This document shows positions 1 through 25,284 of a stretch of DNA of 49,144 nt, piece after piece. The stretch is from Silene noctiflora (lineage: Eukaryota; Streptophyta; Magnoliopsida; Caryophyllales; Caryophyllaceae), in NCBI GenBank assembly GCA_009801015.1, contig VHZZ01000084.1, forward strand, positions 349,146 through 398,289, read 5' to 3'. The translations under genes were made by a program, and so were the position numbers. The notes beneath the pieces were generated by a model. It did no database searches, was not told the DNA's origin, and saw nothing but the letters and a program-made list of their open reading frames with translations. The stretch's first letter is position 1. Each line of letters starts with the position of its first letter.

Positions 1-636
1 TCTCTTCTCAAAGTAATAGAGACTAGCTCTACTGTTTAGAAAATAATTCAGGACAATCCTTTGACCATTACTCCATTGTAGCAATATCTTAAAGTAAAGT
101 ATAGAACAATTTTACAGAAGCCTCATATACTTGGATCCTCAATCACACCCGATTCATCTGTCTGAACTCTGAAGTACTTACAAGTGTACTATTCCATGAC
201 CAAGATTAATCCTAAATTCCTAAATTCTTAACTTGGACGCTCCTCATTCATAAATGTTAAAAACATCATTCTACTATCTCCTTTCACTGCTGGAACTTCA
301 TATATTTCCTTGCAGCCCTCATATCCCTATTCCCTTCCTATTACACCGATTACACAGTTGCTAGGCTCACATTGTGCAGTCAAACACTAGCTTAAATTTC
401 AGTTTTGGAGCTCACTCCTACTTCCTTTAAATAAAATCTACCCTAGTTCCGTTTTGCAAATTCCATTTCTTCCACAATTAAGATTCCACTGCTCTAGATA
501 ACTACACATCAATACAAAAACAACCCGCAATCCCATTCAATTAGACCAACACTTAAGCAAATCCGAAAGCCCAATTAGACTAACTAGTAAGCAAATTCAA
601 AGCCATATATAAGTTTACGTTAAAAATCGGAAGTAC

Positions 637-1109
637 CGTGGCAAATAATTGTAGATTCAAGAGCAACAACAGCAGCACCACGGGACAATGCATCAGACAC
701 CTCAGGGCTTATTTTGATCAACCCACCCTACATTCAACCCAACGTTCATAAGCGCATGAAACCATCCCAAATTCCCAACTATGCATACAAGATACATTAA
801 GGGTTCCAGCAAATTACGGGATAAGGGGGGTCGGATGTACGCAGCCTTACCATTGCGCTAGCAACACAAAGAAACTGTTTCCGAATCATACAAGATACAA
901 CCATCACAACTAATCATAAAACCAAGCAAATTAATGAAGCAAATTTGATGGGCACAAAATTAATTAAGCAAAGTTGAACAAAACCCAACAAAATTAGTGA
1001 AAATTAAGTAGAGTAATTAAGCGTAATATACCTTGGAGTGATTAGATGAACATGGTTGAGGATTTAGATGCTTTTGAATATTTGATAGTCTTGCATTTGC
1101 TGATTCCAT
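637..1109 (-). CDS. PUMY: Pseudouridine-5'-phosphate glycosidase, first two coding exons (partial)
   Basis: Coding exons on the minus strand are 1109-1032 and 727-637; the rest lies beyond the left edge. Exon 1 encodes 26 residues starting MESANARLSNIQKHL. RLSNIQKHL fits the PTS2 nonapeptide R-L-x5-H-L, so import into peroxisomes is expected. Exon 2 reads GGLIKISPEVSDALSRGAAV followed by VALESTIICH, the conserved start of the IndA/PsuG glycosidase family, and ends one base into a Gly codon. Both junctions are GT-AG and the phase is consistent. In Arabidopsis this enzyme splits pseudouridine 5'-phosphate into uracil and ribose 5-phosphate in peroxisomes, acting after the kinase PUKI. I chose the ATG at 1109 because it puts PTS2 near the N-terminus; an in-frame ATG at 1226 would add 39 residues ahead of it. 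A SINE lies in intron 1. Confidence 0.88.
797..886 (-). mobile_element. Au-like SINE, 5'-truncated, with 13-bp target duplication
   Basis: Read on the minus strand, the segment runs from CGGAAACAGTTTCTTTGTG through GGTAAGGCTGCGTACATCCG to a short AA end. This resembles the 3' part of plant Au SINEs (GGAAACAG...GGTAAGGCTGCGTACA). It is flanked by perfect copies of CATACAAGATACA at 784-796 and 887-899. The tRNA-like head (boxes A and B) is absent, so it is truncated. It lies in PUMY intron 1 in the same orientation as the gene. Confidence 0.75.
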
Positions 1110-3600
1110 TGAAGTTGCTACAAATTGAGGATGAAAATTGAGAATTGAGACTGAACCCTTTGATTGAACAATAGGTCTCGGACAGATATATCCGTCCCAA
1201 TCTTGTGACCTATCATAGCGAGTCACAATTGACTTGTTTTTATCTTTTCATGGAAATTTTATTTGACCCGTTACAAGCTGTGACGATTATCGACCGTATA
1301 ATTTGGGTTGATTGAATTTGATTGATAGGTGAATAGCCTAACCGGTTTGTTTGAATTTCTTTTGGGTTGTAAATGGATGTCCACCGTCAACAAAAAAACG
1401 TGTATGTTGTGGTCTTGTGGGTTCTCTCTAGGAAGGTTAATGTTTGTTTAAATTCATGTTGGGAGATGAAAGTTTGTATCAATATTGAATCATGGTTCAT
1501 GGGTATCGAGTTAGTGTTTTTGTTAATTGGTTACGAGTTAATTGGTCGCTCAAATAATTGCACTTTGTAGTTTACGTGAAGTGTACAATGGGTAATAAAG
1601 TTAAAAAAAATGTGTTATGGTTTTATAAAAGTTTTATCTTTTATTGATGTGAGAACTATACATAAACCGATTTAGGGATAAGTAATCATCGATATAGTTT
1701 TATAAGAGTTTATCTTTTATTGATATCAGAATTATACATAAACCGATTTAGGGATAAGTAATCATTGAAAAGAAATACCATATTTTAGGAGGGATGTTAT
1801 TAATTTGGTGTATCGATTCTCGAGTTTTGACTCTTTATAGTTGTGTTCTTAGCTTAATTCAAGTGGTTTTGGAGAGTGATCTGATCTAGTCGGTGAGATC
1901 CAAACAAGTTGGTTTGCGTTGACGTTGAGTGATGATATAAAAACAAAAGAGCAATGTCAATTACGTTCTTTATACTCCTCGTCAAATTTGCGTACACCTA
2001 CTTCTTCTTTGTCAAATGCACTCCCGTTGTATTTCTCTAATTTATCCCTTGCCCGTTGAGTTATTGAATATGTCCTTACAAATAGTAAGTAGCTTAACTT
2101 ATATCACATTTGGCTTACAACACTTCCCTCTTATCTTCTCTCTCAATGTATCTGTGTTTTTCTTTTGCTTTAGTTCGGTGTTATTTAGGGAGGATAAAAT
2201 TAGAGGTCTCACTTATATTGTAAAAACTTGGTTTGTTACGGTTGACGAATAGCTTGAATTACAAGGTATAAAGTTTAGAAGTGAGAAATATGCATTGAAT
2301 ACGAACTTACAAGTAAGTGAGATTGATAGTGCATTATGTGAGAACTACAAGTGAATAGCGATGAAGATGGTTTAGAGATAGACTATTGCCAGGGAGGTGG
2401 TTAACTAGGGAAAGCATGCAAAATGGTAGCAGGTGATAAGTTTGGGTAGGGAAATTCTATGGAAAGGGCGTCGTGCTTTTGGGAAAGAGGAAGGAATACG
2501 CGTGGTAGGGTGCGAGAATAAATACGGTGGTAGACTATGATGACACTTATAATAATGTTGAAGAAGCTTATGCTTGGGCGGAGGCAATGATTGATCATTA
2601 TTAGATTTATGATCACGAGTGAATGCAGGTTGCGAATAAGGAGTCTTAAATTTCACCTTTTTCTTGTAAGTCTACAATTAAAAATGTCAGCGTGTCTAAG
2701 CTTTTTACCAGTTTGATCCATAAGACATGTTAATTATCTAGTAACATTTATAGCGAGTTACCGTGTATATGATCACACTTCCCACATCTGTTTCTACACC
2801 ACTGCTTAAGGAGATAAAGTCATGTTGGAGGGAGTGAGTTAAATAAGGTGTGTGGGGTTGCCTTCAAATGGGACTTGTCCGCCTAGACAGAGAATAGGGC
2901 ATATGTAAACTAAGACTATGGGTTTATGTAGGTAAACACTAGACTCATGGTGGTGGTAGAGGCGAGCTTTATGACCTTTGAGTCTCCGACCATGATTCTG
3001 AAAACCATAATAACATATTAATGATATGTCTCAAATAGGTCAACTAAAGTCACCGCTTTAATTTACGAATATACGGAGCCATTCCCTCCCCGCTTGTTTT
3101 TTAGCCATTTTTCCGCAGAATATTCATAAACAATCACTTATAAAAACACATATCTTGTCATTAATATTGCTATCATTTTTATGGATAAACACTACCATGT
3201 TAATACATCACGCACAAATATTTCCATAACCAAACTCAAAAGTTTACAAAATTTTGAAATAACAGTCATTCGCGGGGAAAAAAAGCTTCGCTATCAAACA
3301 AATTTGCACTCATCGAGTAACGCAATCTCAAATACTCCTAATCCCTAACTACCCACCCATTAATAACCGAATATATTCACTTTTTTCTCCCCAATCTACT
3401 TAAACTACTGATCTGTTATTCTACTTTACAACGACTTTACCTAATTTGTGCAGAACGATATCACTACAAGCAAAATAACCTATAAACATTAAAAAATCAT
3501 TAAAAAAAACTCCGTTTACTATATTCCTATATAAAACCGTCTCACTTTTAACATTTTCATACTATAAATACATTTTCCCAAACAATACCACTAATAAAAA
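1110..3600. other. Intergenic region between PUMY and CHR5
   Basis: The PUMY 5' UTR and promoter should start just right of 1109, divergent from CHR5. Apart from a 76-bp tandem duplication (1621-1768) I see no supported gene. Short ORFs at 1373-1570, 2016-2252 and 2401-2656 match nothing I recognise. The stretch 2400-2660 reads partly like worn coding sequence, but I cannot place it in a family. Confidence 0.5.
1621..1768. repeat. Tandem duplication, two copies, period 76 bp
   Basis: A unit containing TTTTATTGAT, then TATACATAAACCGATTTAGG and GATAAGTAATCAT occurs twice in tandem. The anchor CATAAACCGA starts at 1661 and again at 1737, giving a 76-bp period. The copies differ at a few positions, so the duplication is not brand new. 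Confidence 0.85.
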
Positions 3601-4683
3601 TAAATCACCCTCTATAATTACTCACTCAATTTTTCATCTTTTCCCTAAAAAAAAAACAAATCCCCAATTAATTTCCTCTCTCCTTTAAAAAAAATCCCCA
3701 AATTAAGTATTAACCCTATCGCCGCCGCAACAACCACCGTATCATCTCCTCTCTCTTCTTTTCCCGACCGCCATCGCATTTCTCCGGCGAACTTAAACCC
3801 TCACGATTTCCGACAATAAGCGTATCGCTTACTTTTAATCAATCTCAACATTTAATCACGAAAAATTACCGTAATTAATTAAATTCTCTCATTTTAATAA
3901 CATTTCCGATATTTTATTGATATATATTTGCAATTAATTTGATTTTTTGCGATTTTAAAGGACGAAGTTTGATTGACGGCGACGATTTATCGGTATTTGT
4001 TTGCGAGGTATTGTTTCTTCGAAAAATAATCGAGTATGGCGGGAATAGTGATTTTGTTTGGTTTTGATTGACGGATTTTGTTGATTTAGGGTTTGTAATG
4101 ATTGGATTGTTGATTTGTGTTTAATTTGGGGATTGATTTGAGTTTTTAGGGTTTAAATTTTGTTGAGGTTTGTTAAGTGTGTTAGTTTTGTGTTGTGAGT
4201 GTGTAGTGTTTCGATCTGTTGATTGTTTTACTGATTCGATTCGTTGTTAAGTTGTTGAAATTGATTATATTCGTGTTTGCAATTGCATTTTCGTCGTTAT
4301 AATTCGACGAAAGCACAGTTCAAACAAACAAAATAACCAGCTCATACTAGTTGTTGTTTTCGTTGTCGTTGTTATTGTTGTTTTGATGTTACTGTACTTG
4401 TTTAAATTCGAATTCTCGGTTCGTTGTATGAAGAACAAGCACTTGCCACCTTGCTTCAGCTTGAACTTGCTAGAATTTGATGATTTTTATTTGTGTTTTC
4501 TCGTTTATACTGTCATTGCGCTATAGTGAACTTGTGCAAATGAAGTTCGACCACTTGTCTGATTGTATGTTCGTATTTTTGTACGCAGGGATTGTTTTGA
4601 GCACTACTGTTAGGATTGTTTTGATTGTGGCACACACTTTGGAGCTGTTGTTAGGGTACCAGATAGGATATCGATGATAGAGT
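3601..4683 (+). promoter_or_regulatory. CHR5: CHR5 5' leader with probable 5' UTR intron
   Basis: A CT-rich stretch around 3640-3800 (TCTCCTCTCTCTTC, GCCGCCGCAACAACC) looks like a plant leader. A probable 5' UTR exon ends at 4007 (GCGAG then GTATTG). The T-rich, GTTTGATTT-style sequence after it looks like a leader intron that ends at TACGCAG (4588). A second leader exon, 4589-4683, would carry the ATG at 4684. It contains a 7-codon upstream ORF starting at 4674. The transcription start is not determined. Confidence 0.5.
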
Positions 4684-18924
<14,241 letters not shown>

Positions 18925-19577
18925 TGCTACCAAGGTGGGGGAATGACGCTTTTTTGTCTGCGAGAGAATTCAAGTGGGGTCATTACAACAACAAATATCT
19001 CTCAGGATTCTATTCAACTCATTGGTCCAATAAGATTCTATGTTGATATGGCGCAATGGCCCATCCAGAGATAGGAATTGATGAATTGCCATTTAGAAGT
19101 TCGGTGGCTATGAGACAGTCAAAGCATACAACTGGGCGTGGCTAGAGATGAAGTTGAGCCAGAACGTGACTTTAAAAGAGATGGCAAGCCAAGGGTTTCC
19201 TTGAAAATATAGCTGAAACTTAGAGAAGAAATGTAGAGAAGGCTAACCACTTTTATTTTTGTAATATCACCCATACCGGTGTGGATACTGTATGCAGTCA
19301 GTCTGAAAATGTACATTGTGCAGTTTTGGGTTCAAGTTTTGGTCAGAAAGTATCTTGTAATAATTTTGACTGTTAATCAATAGTTAATGAAAGCACATGT
19401 TTCCGAATATTTTTGATTGATCACTGTTGAGGACTTATAATCATCCTGGCCTTTACTGGAGTATTCAAGTTTCTGTTCATGTTTTCTCAATTAATCTGTA
19501 GATTCTGGTTCTACTTGCTGTTATATTCATGCCCTGTCATGTACTGTTGCTCTGATCAACTTGCTGATTTGTAACAG

Positions 19578-19645
19578 GTGGTAGAGCCAGTCCGTCCAAG
19601 ACGCATCACTAAAAGAGGTACTAAAACTCGTCTATCTCGATGCTG
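19578..19645 (+). other. Exon-like basic ORF downstream of CHR5
   Basis: After a good acceptor (TTTGTAACAG) the sequence reads VVEPVRPRRITKRGTKTRLS, then Arg-Cys and a TGA stop at 19644-19646. There is also a donor-like AAAAGAG|GTACTA at 19617. The strongly basic reading is unlike random intergenic DNA. I do not recognise the peptide. It could be an alternative CHR5 terminal exon, a 3' UTR exon, or chance. Confidence 0.25.
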
Positions 19646-19907
19646 ATTCAAGTTTCTTTATTAATTTATTTCTTTTTATGGAAGTTCCATTTAATTGATA
19701 ATTATAATTGATAAATTTAGTTGGGAATGGTTTTCAGCAGCCTGAGGCTCGGGCTGTAATTTGAGAAAGTGGTTGTTATTCTGCTTTAGATCGGTGTTCC
19801 TGCCTTGAAAGATGCCAGAGTTTCACTTTTTTGCTTATCTTGCTTGTTGTATGGTTTCATATTGGTACAAGGGAGGTGTCATCGCAGCATCGAGATAGAC
19901 GAGTTTT
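19623..19907. repeat. Perfect 23-bp inverted repeat, arms 239 bp apart
   Basis: Left arm 19623-19645 begins AAAACTCGTCTATCTCGATG. Right arm 19885-19907 is its exact reverse complement, beginning CAGCATCGAGATAGACGAGT. Sequence on both sides of the arms does not pair well, so this is not a long hairpin. The loop (19646-19884) is ordinary AT-rich DNA. Confidence 0.85.
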
Positions 19908-20224
19908 GAGGCATGGTCAAGTATTCAAGTGTTATCATGAGCTAGCTAACATTTTTGGTGATACTAAAACGACGAGGTTATGTAGGTATGTTCCAGGTTG
20001 GTACACGTCCCAGACTTGTTGCTTTCCCCTTCCCTAATAGGTACAAAAACAATGAATAGGGAGGATGGAACAAATATGGGGTAAGTTTACTTGTTACAAA
20101 AACAAAACGAGCTAAAACAAAATTGTGGCCGTGGGTTTCCACTGAAGATTGTGGTTGATACATGATACCTCATTATCTTATTATCTTTCATTTGGCTTTC
20201 TCAACCCCATAAAAATAAACAAAA

Positions 20225-20520
20225 CTTGTGAGATACGGTCTCTCATGAAATTATTAAGAGACCACTTTTACGGTACCCCTTTATGTGCTGTTCGTAACCT
20301 TTTTAGTTTTTATCATCAAATCTACCTCAATTGACTCTTTCATTCTGCACATGTTTTTATAATAATCGTACCCATTTTATCGTGGAAAGTGACTAATTTT
20401 GCTAGTATGCCCTTTTATATTTATATTATACGTGCCTATTTTATTACTGTCGATACCATTTTTACATTAATTTGTAATTGGTCTCTCAATAAGCTTAATG
20501 AGAAACCGTTTATTTTAAAT
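20225..20520. mobile_element. MITE-like element with GGTCTCTCA terminal repeats
   Basis: The left end GAGATACGGTCTCTCATGAA and right end GGTCTCTCAATAAGCTTAAT followed by GAGAAACCGTTT form imperfect inverted repeats of about 30 bp. The interior is AT-rich and non-coding. Solo ends with the same AGAGACGGTCTCTCAATAA sequence occur near 31190, and a related AGAGACGGTTTC occurs near 30475, suggesting a local family. The boundaries are approximate. Confidence 0.55.
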
Positions 20521-20782
20521 TAAGGTTTCTTTTTTCTCATTTTTTCCTTTTCATTTTATTTTATCTCTTTTTTTTCTCTCTTTTTTTTTTGCCATGGAGG
20601 TGTAAACAATATTAGCACATAATTATACTTGTAAATTGTAATCTTTTGCTTACATAAAGTATCCACATATTCTCATGCATAATCAAATTAACCTTGAACA
20701 GAAGATTAGGCTGGTTAAGAGATAAACTTTGGTTAATATCGATCCATAAGTTGATAACTACTCGGGAGTTGGGAAGACTTTT

Positions 20783-20899
20783 TTATTTATTTATTTTTTT
20801 TAATTGTAAAAGGAGCCTCAAGGAAATAATGGTGTCGGGATTCAAACTAATGAGTAACACCACTCATGACTTTACCAGCTAAACTACCGACTCCGAGTC
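20783..20899 (-). mobile_element. tRNA-derived SINE, 117 bp, 12-bp target duplication
   Basis: Read on the minus strand, it starts GACTCGGAGTCGGTAGTTTA and has box A-like TAGCTGGTAAAG and box B-like AGTTTGAATCCCGAC. It ends in an A-rich tail (seen as TTATTTATTTATTTTTTTTAA on the plus strand). Perfect 12-bp duplications GGGAAGACTTTT flank it at 20771-20782 and 20900-20911. Confidence 0.85.
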
Positions 20900-21119
20900 G
20901 GGAAGACTTTTATCAGCATGGGTGTTGATCCCTTTTATTTTTTGATATATTTTATATTCTCATGCAGGCATTTCCTTACATTATTGATTTTGTTTAATCT
21001 CCAATTCAATTGGAGCTCATGCTGCAATTCTTGGCCGCAGAAGGCTGAGGAGTTAGTATGCTTATCTGCCACGTAGAATCACAGGTGGGTCCTCCCTCCT
21101 TTTAACTCCTGCTTTCTTG

Positions 21120-21799
21120 TATATAAGAAAAGCTAATGTTATTAACTGAAATTCGGGGTTTTTTTTAATTCCTTTTTTTTTCCCCTAAAGTTTATTGTAA
21201 ATAACTCCTATACAACATTTCTATCTTGAGCCGGCTTCAAATCAGCCTTTGGAATCTGCAACTTCTCTACTCCGGTAATCATCTTCCGAGAACATATACG
21301 ACTTGTTTTACAATATTTTCTTTGCATACTTTTATGTACCTAGTCTACTAGGGAGTAACATATTTGCTTTAGTCCCTTGTAGTTACATACACGAAATATG
21401 ATTCGAGGGTGAAGGTTTAAGGTCTTACGAGTTAAGATTGTATACTCGTAGTTGATAGTTAAAACTTATCCGGCCTTGTATAGGAAATATTCTGTTCATA
21501 GTGTGTTCTCTATTTCGAAAACAAGTGAACGCCATAACATCTGAGTTTTAACTGTTTGTGACCTTTAGACCATTTTTATTTTTTAAGTCATGGTTAACAC
21601 GCAACTTCGATAATAAATACTTTTCTGACGATAATTGCATTTGAACATTCGTCAAGGTGTTATAGTTGTTTCTTTTCTAGTTGTCCCTATCAAATGCCAG
21701 ATTATGTATATGGTTATGTCTGTGCTGCAGTTGAGGAGCTGCTGCTGTAAGCTGTAAGCTCTAAGCTTAGCATAAGAGGTTCTATAAGGAGGAGGAAAG
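21120..21799 (+). promoter_or_regulatory. AGT1: AGT1 core promoter and 5' leader
   Basis: TATATAAG at 21120-21127 is a good TATA box, and an ACGT-core element (GCCACGTA, from 21068) lies about 50 bp upstream. ACGT elements are common in light-responsive promoters, which would suit a photorespiratory gene. A probable leader exon ends near 21273 (CTACTCCG then GTAATC). Its intron ends at TGTGCTGCAG (about 21730), followed by the leader exon that carries the ATG at 21800. Assignments are from sequence appearance only. Confidence 0.5.
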
Positions 21800-24700
21800 A
21801 TGGACTATGTTTATGGACCAGGAAGGAATCATCTGTTTGTTCCAGGACCTGTTAATATCCCGGAACCTGTTATCCGAGCCATGAATCGAAATAATGAAGA
21901 TTATCGGTCTCCTGCTATTCCTGCACTTACCAAAACTCTGCTTGAAGATGTCAAAAAGATCTTCAAGAGTACCGCTGGAACCCCTTTTATCATCCCCACA
22001 ACTGGTAAAACTCTAACTAAGGAGCATTACTTGTAGCTTACACTTGCAAAAAGACTGTTCTGCAGCAAATTGCAATAAGAAGTGACTGAGTTTTTAACAT
22101 TCACAAATTCTTTTTTAAGACGGCCTCTATCCGTCTTAAACTTAAGACGGATAGTGGTCTCTCACACAAATGCAAGTGGGTGGAAAATGGATATACCCAC
22201 TTGCCTCCCACTTGCATTTGTGTGAGAGGGCCACTATCCGTCTTAAGCTTAAGACGGATAGTGGTCGTCTTAAGTAAGACCTTATTTTCGGTATGTTTTG
22301 GAGACCACATTTTAAAACTCAACTCAAAACCTTAATATTCATCATGTCAAATTATAACTTGCCATAGGACGGTCAAAATTTTAGGATAGCAATGACTTAG
22401 ACGTCCGTTACCTCCAATTGATCCTGAGATTTGAGAAATTTTGATCGAATTACTCGTCAGGTTACTAAAGTGAAAACAACTCACATCTGAGGTCATTAAA
22501 CTGGGGGTAGTGAAATCTCTGGTTATGAAAGTGAAATTATTTCAAAGCTCAGGCCACCAAGATGAAAATGTATTAATCAAACAATTTTTGACATGACATT
22601 CTCCAGGTACTGGTGCATGGGAAAGTGCCTTGACTAACACTTTATCACCTGGAGATCGAATCATCTCCTTTCTGATCGGGCAATTCAGTTTGCTGTGGAT
22701 TGATCAGCAGCAACGCTTAGGCTTCAATGTCGATGTTGTAGAGAGTGATTGGGGACAAGGTGCTAACCTCGAAGTGATGGCCTCAAAACTGGCAGCTGAT
22801 ACTGCACATTCTATCAAGGCTATCTGCATTGTTCACAATGAGACTGCAACCGGTGTTACCAACAATTTAGCCACTGTTCGCAGGATTTTGGGTAATTTTT
22901 CTTTCTCACTAAAGATAATAGTATCCTTTGATTCAACCTTACTATATGGCATTCAGCAACAATATGTCATGATCATTCAGCTATCATATCGATCTTCAAA
23001 TAGTATGTTCCTAGTGCTATGATGCATAAAGCCTGATCAGAATTGGCTTGCTTTGGTTAAGAGAGGTGACTAGGACTTGGGAAAGCGGGATAAGACAGGC
23101 ACCGTTAGACCTAGAGAAGCCTAACTCGACTCAAAATTACACGGGCAACCGACCCAACCCAGACGAGACAAAAACACCCTAAAGTAGAGGGTAGACCTAA
23201 ACTTGAATTGACCCGACCTAAAAGGACTACTTTGAAACTAAAGAACCTTAATAGTCACATCCAAAAGCTGTTAATGATTGACCCAAAAGATGGTTTAAAG
23301 CCGCACCTGCTAAAAAGAACTTAACCCGACATAATCTCTAAGTGAACTAGGAAGTTCTGTTGAGTTCTAAATTCTGATACATTCTGATTTCTGATACATA
23401 AATGAGAAAATTGCTTGATCTACAATGTTTCTAATGGATCTGTTTTCATCTCAGATCACTACAATCACCCGGCCCTCCTCCTAGTCGACGGAGTTTCATC
23501 AATCTGTGCCCTCGATTTCAGGATGGACGAGTGGGGAGTGGATGTTGCATTGACAGGGTCTCAGAAAGCTCTGTCTCTTCCAACTGGGATGGGCATTGTT
23601 TGTGCAAGCCCTAAGGCGCTTGAGGCAACCAAGACTGCAAAATCCGTCAGGGTTTTCTTTGACTGGAATGATTACTTGAAGTTCTACAAAATGGGAACTT
23701 ACTGGCCTTACACTCCTTCCATTCAACTACTCTATGGGCTTAGAGCTGCTTTGGATCTTATTTTTGAGGAAGGCCTTGACAACGTTATTGCCCGCCATGG
23801 CCGCCTAGCTAAGGCAACCAGGCAAGTCTTTATCAATTTTTTCAAACGTCAACTAGTTTTGCTGGTAAAGTTATTTGTGGGTGGTAACTCATGACTTTGA
23901 TATTAGGGTAAAATATCATATGCATTACTATATTATAACTTCATACGATATCCAAAACCTAAAACTTACAAACCTAACCACATCTTTGTAACACGATACA
24001 TGACGTGAGATAGACGATTTTGGCAGTTGATTGGGCTTTTACCCTTCTTATGTGGTAATGGTTCAGATTCTTGAACGTGATTTTCACCCAAAACCTTATA
24101 AACCTAATCTCTTTGCAATGCAAGAGTTTGTTAGACGGTCTTACTCAAAACTTGCTCATTCTTATGATCTTGGTATACAGACTTGCAGTAGAGGCTTGGG
24201 GATTGAAGAACTGTGCACAAAAGGAAGAATGGTTCAGTGATACAGTGACAGCAGTCATCGTACCACCATACATAGAAAGCTCGGAGATAGTTAAGAGGGC
24301 GTGGAAGAGATACAATTTGAGTTTAGGTCTCGGTCTCAACAAAGTCGCTGGCAAGGTTTTCAGAATAGGGCACCTTGGTAACTTGAATGAGGTACACAAG
24401 ATTTCTATGCTTACTGCCCTAGAACATAAGATTATAAGACTTGCGTTGTATTGATACTTCATATTATTATTTTCTCAAGTATTCTTGTTGACCTAGACCT
24501 AGTCGAACAATTTGACCTATCTTGAGACCTGAATAAAACCAAATAGAATGACCCTAGAACCGAATAAAATCAATCCGTAGTGACCAAATTTTACTAGACA
24601 ATATTGGCCAACCCAAAATGACTTGACGGAATCCACCCGACCCAAAAGTGAATTGAATTTAAGACGACTAATATGAAATCACACAAGTTTAGTTATATAA

Positions 24701-25001
24701 CAACAAAGGACAAAAGTCGTAATAAACACGACCTAAAGTGGTCTATCTGAATCAACCCTTGCACGAAATTGTGTGATGAGTCTCTGCACTAACAGGGTTA
24801 GAGTAACATAGCATCAGACTGTCTGGTTATCTGACAAACATGTATTGATGTGGTTAACTGTAGTTGCAATTGCTGGGTTGTTTGGCTGGTGTGGAAATGA
24901 TACTGAAGGACGTTGGATACCCCGTTAAGCTGGGAAGCGGAGTCGCAGCAGCCACTGCATACCTTCAAAACTCCATGCCAATGATCCCTTCTAGGATTTG
25001 A
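21800..25001 (+). CDS. AGT1: Serine-glyoxylate aminotransferase, peroxisomal, 5 exons, 401 aa
   Basis: Exons: 21800-22004, 22607-22891, 23455-23821, 24181-24391, 24864-25001. The translation starts MDYVYGPGRNHLFVPGPVNI and follows plant AGT1/SGAT to the usual 401 residues. GSQKALSLPTG places the PLP Schiff-base lysine at K201, after the DGVSS motif (175-179), which holds the PLP-pairing aspartate. It ends PSRI, and SRI is the PTS1 signal expected of this enzyme. It transfers the amino group from serine to glyoxylate, giving hydroxypyruvate and glycine in the photorespiratory pathway of leaf peroxisomes. The intron after 23821 uses a GC donor. Intron 1 contains a palindromic MITE. The gene is convergent with the RPC31-like gene. 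No defects seen. Confidence 0.98.
22102..22285. mobile_element. Palindromic ~185-bp MITE in AGT1 intron 1 (copy A)
   Basis: The outer arms read CTATCCGTCTTAAACTTAAG and CGTCTTAAGCTTAAGACGG. They enclose a second palindrome, CTCACACAAATGCAAGTGGG against CCCACTTGCATTTGTGTGAG. Ends resemble CACAAATTCT... and ...AAGACCTTAT. It is the same family as 47619-47813, in the opposite orientation. I could not see a clear target duplication. Confidence 0.85.
23822..24180 (+). other. AGT1: GC-AG intron in AGT1 (intron 3)
   Basis: The exon ends GCAACCAG and is followed by GCAAGTCTTTATC; the acceptor is GGTATACAG before ACTTGCAGTAGAGGC. Joining yields KATR-LAVEAWGLKN, which matches the enzyme family. A GT donor is not available in phase. 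The donor context AG|GCAAGT fits U1 well. Confidence 0.9.
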
Positions 25002-25284
25002 TGCTATGCATTCCTTTCATTGTAATTAGCTTCACTTTCACAAACTTCTTGTAAAAACTCTGTAATATTTTCTCATTTGCTGCCTACATGGTATCGAGGC
25101 AACATGACGGTACTACTATTGCGATTAAATTGTAGCTTTGTTTGCTCTTGAAGCCCTTTCGATTGTTAATGGCAGCATCGTGGCAGGAACAATACAGCCT
25201 TTGTCTAAAAGCAATTTGAGTTGGCTAGTCGAATTCAGCATATATAATAGCGACAACTTGTACAAAGAAACAACGATATTGTAA

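Larger units (their letters stand above)
18925..21119 (+). other. CHR5 3' UTR and CHR5-AGT1 intergenic space
   Basis: The CHR5 3' UTR probably ends near 19340-19400, where AATAAT, AATCAATAG and AATGAAAG occur downstream of the stop. Beyond it are an exon-like segment at 19578-19645, two arms of a 23-bp inverted repeat, a MITE-like element (20225-20520) and a SINE (20783-20899). I see no further gene. The AGT1 promoter lies at the right end. Confidence 0.55.

Noticed and set aside
2401-2656. Two overlapping minus-strand ORFs (71 and 83 codons) and a plus-strand stretch resembling worn coding sequence
   Set aside because: No recognisable domain in any frame; I cannot tell an old transposon remnant from chance.
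24480-24790. CCCGACCCAAA/GACCTAGACC-rich sequence in AGT1 intron 4
   Set aside because: It looks like an imperfect microsatellite, also seen near 23150 and 46230. No telomere-type array or gene.
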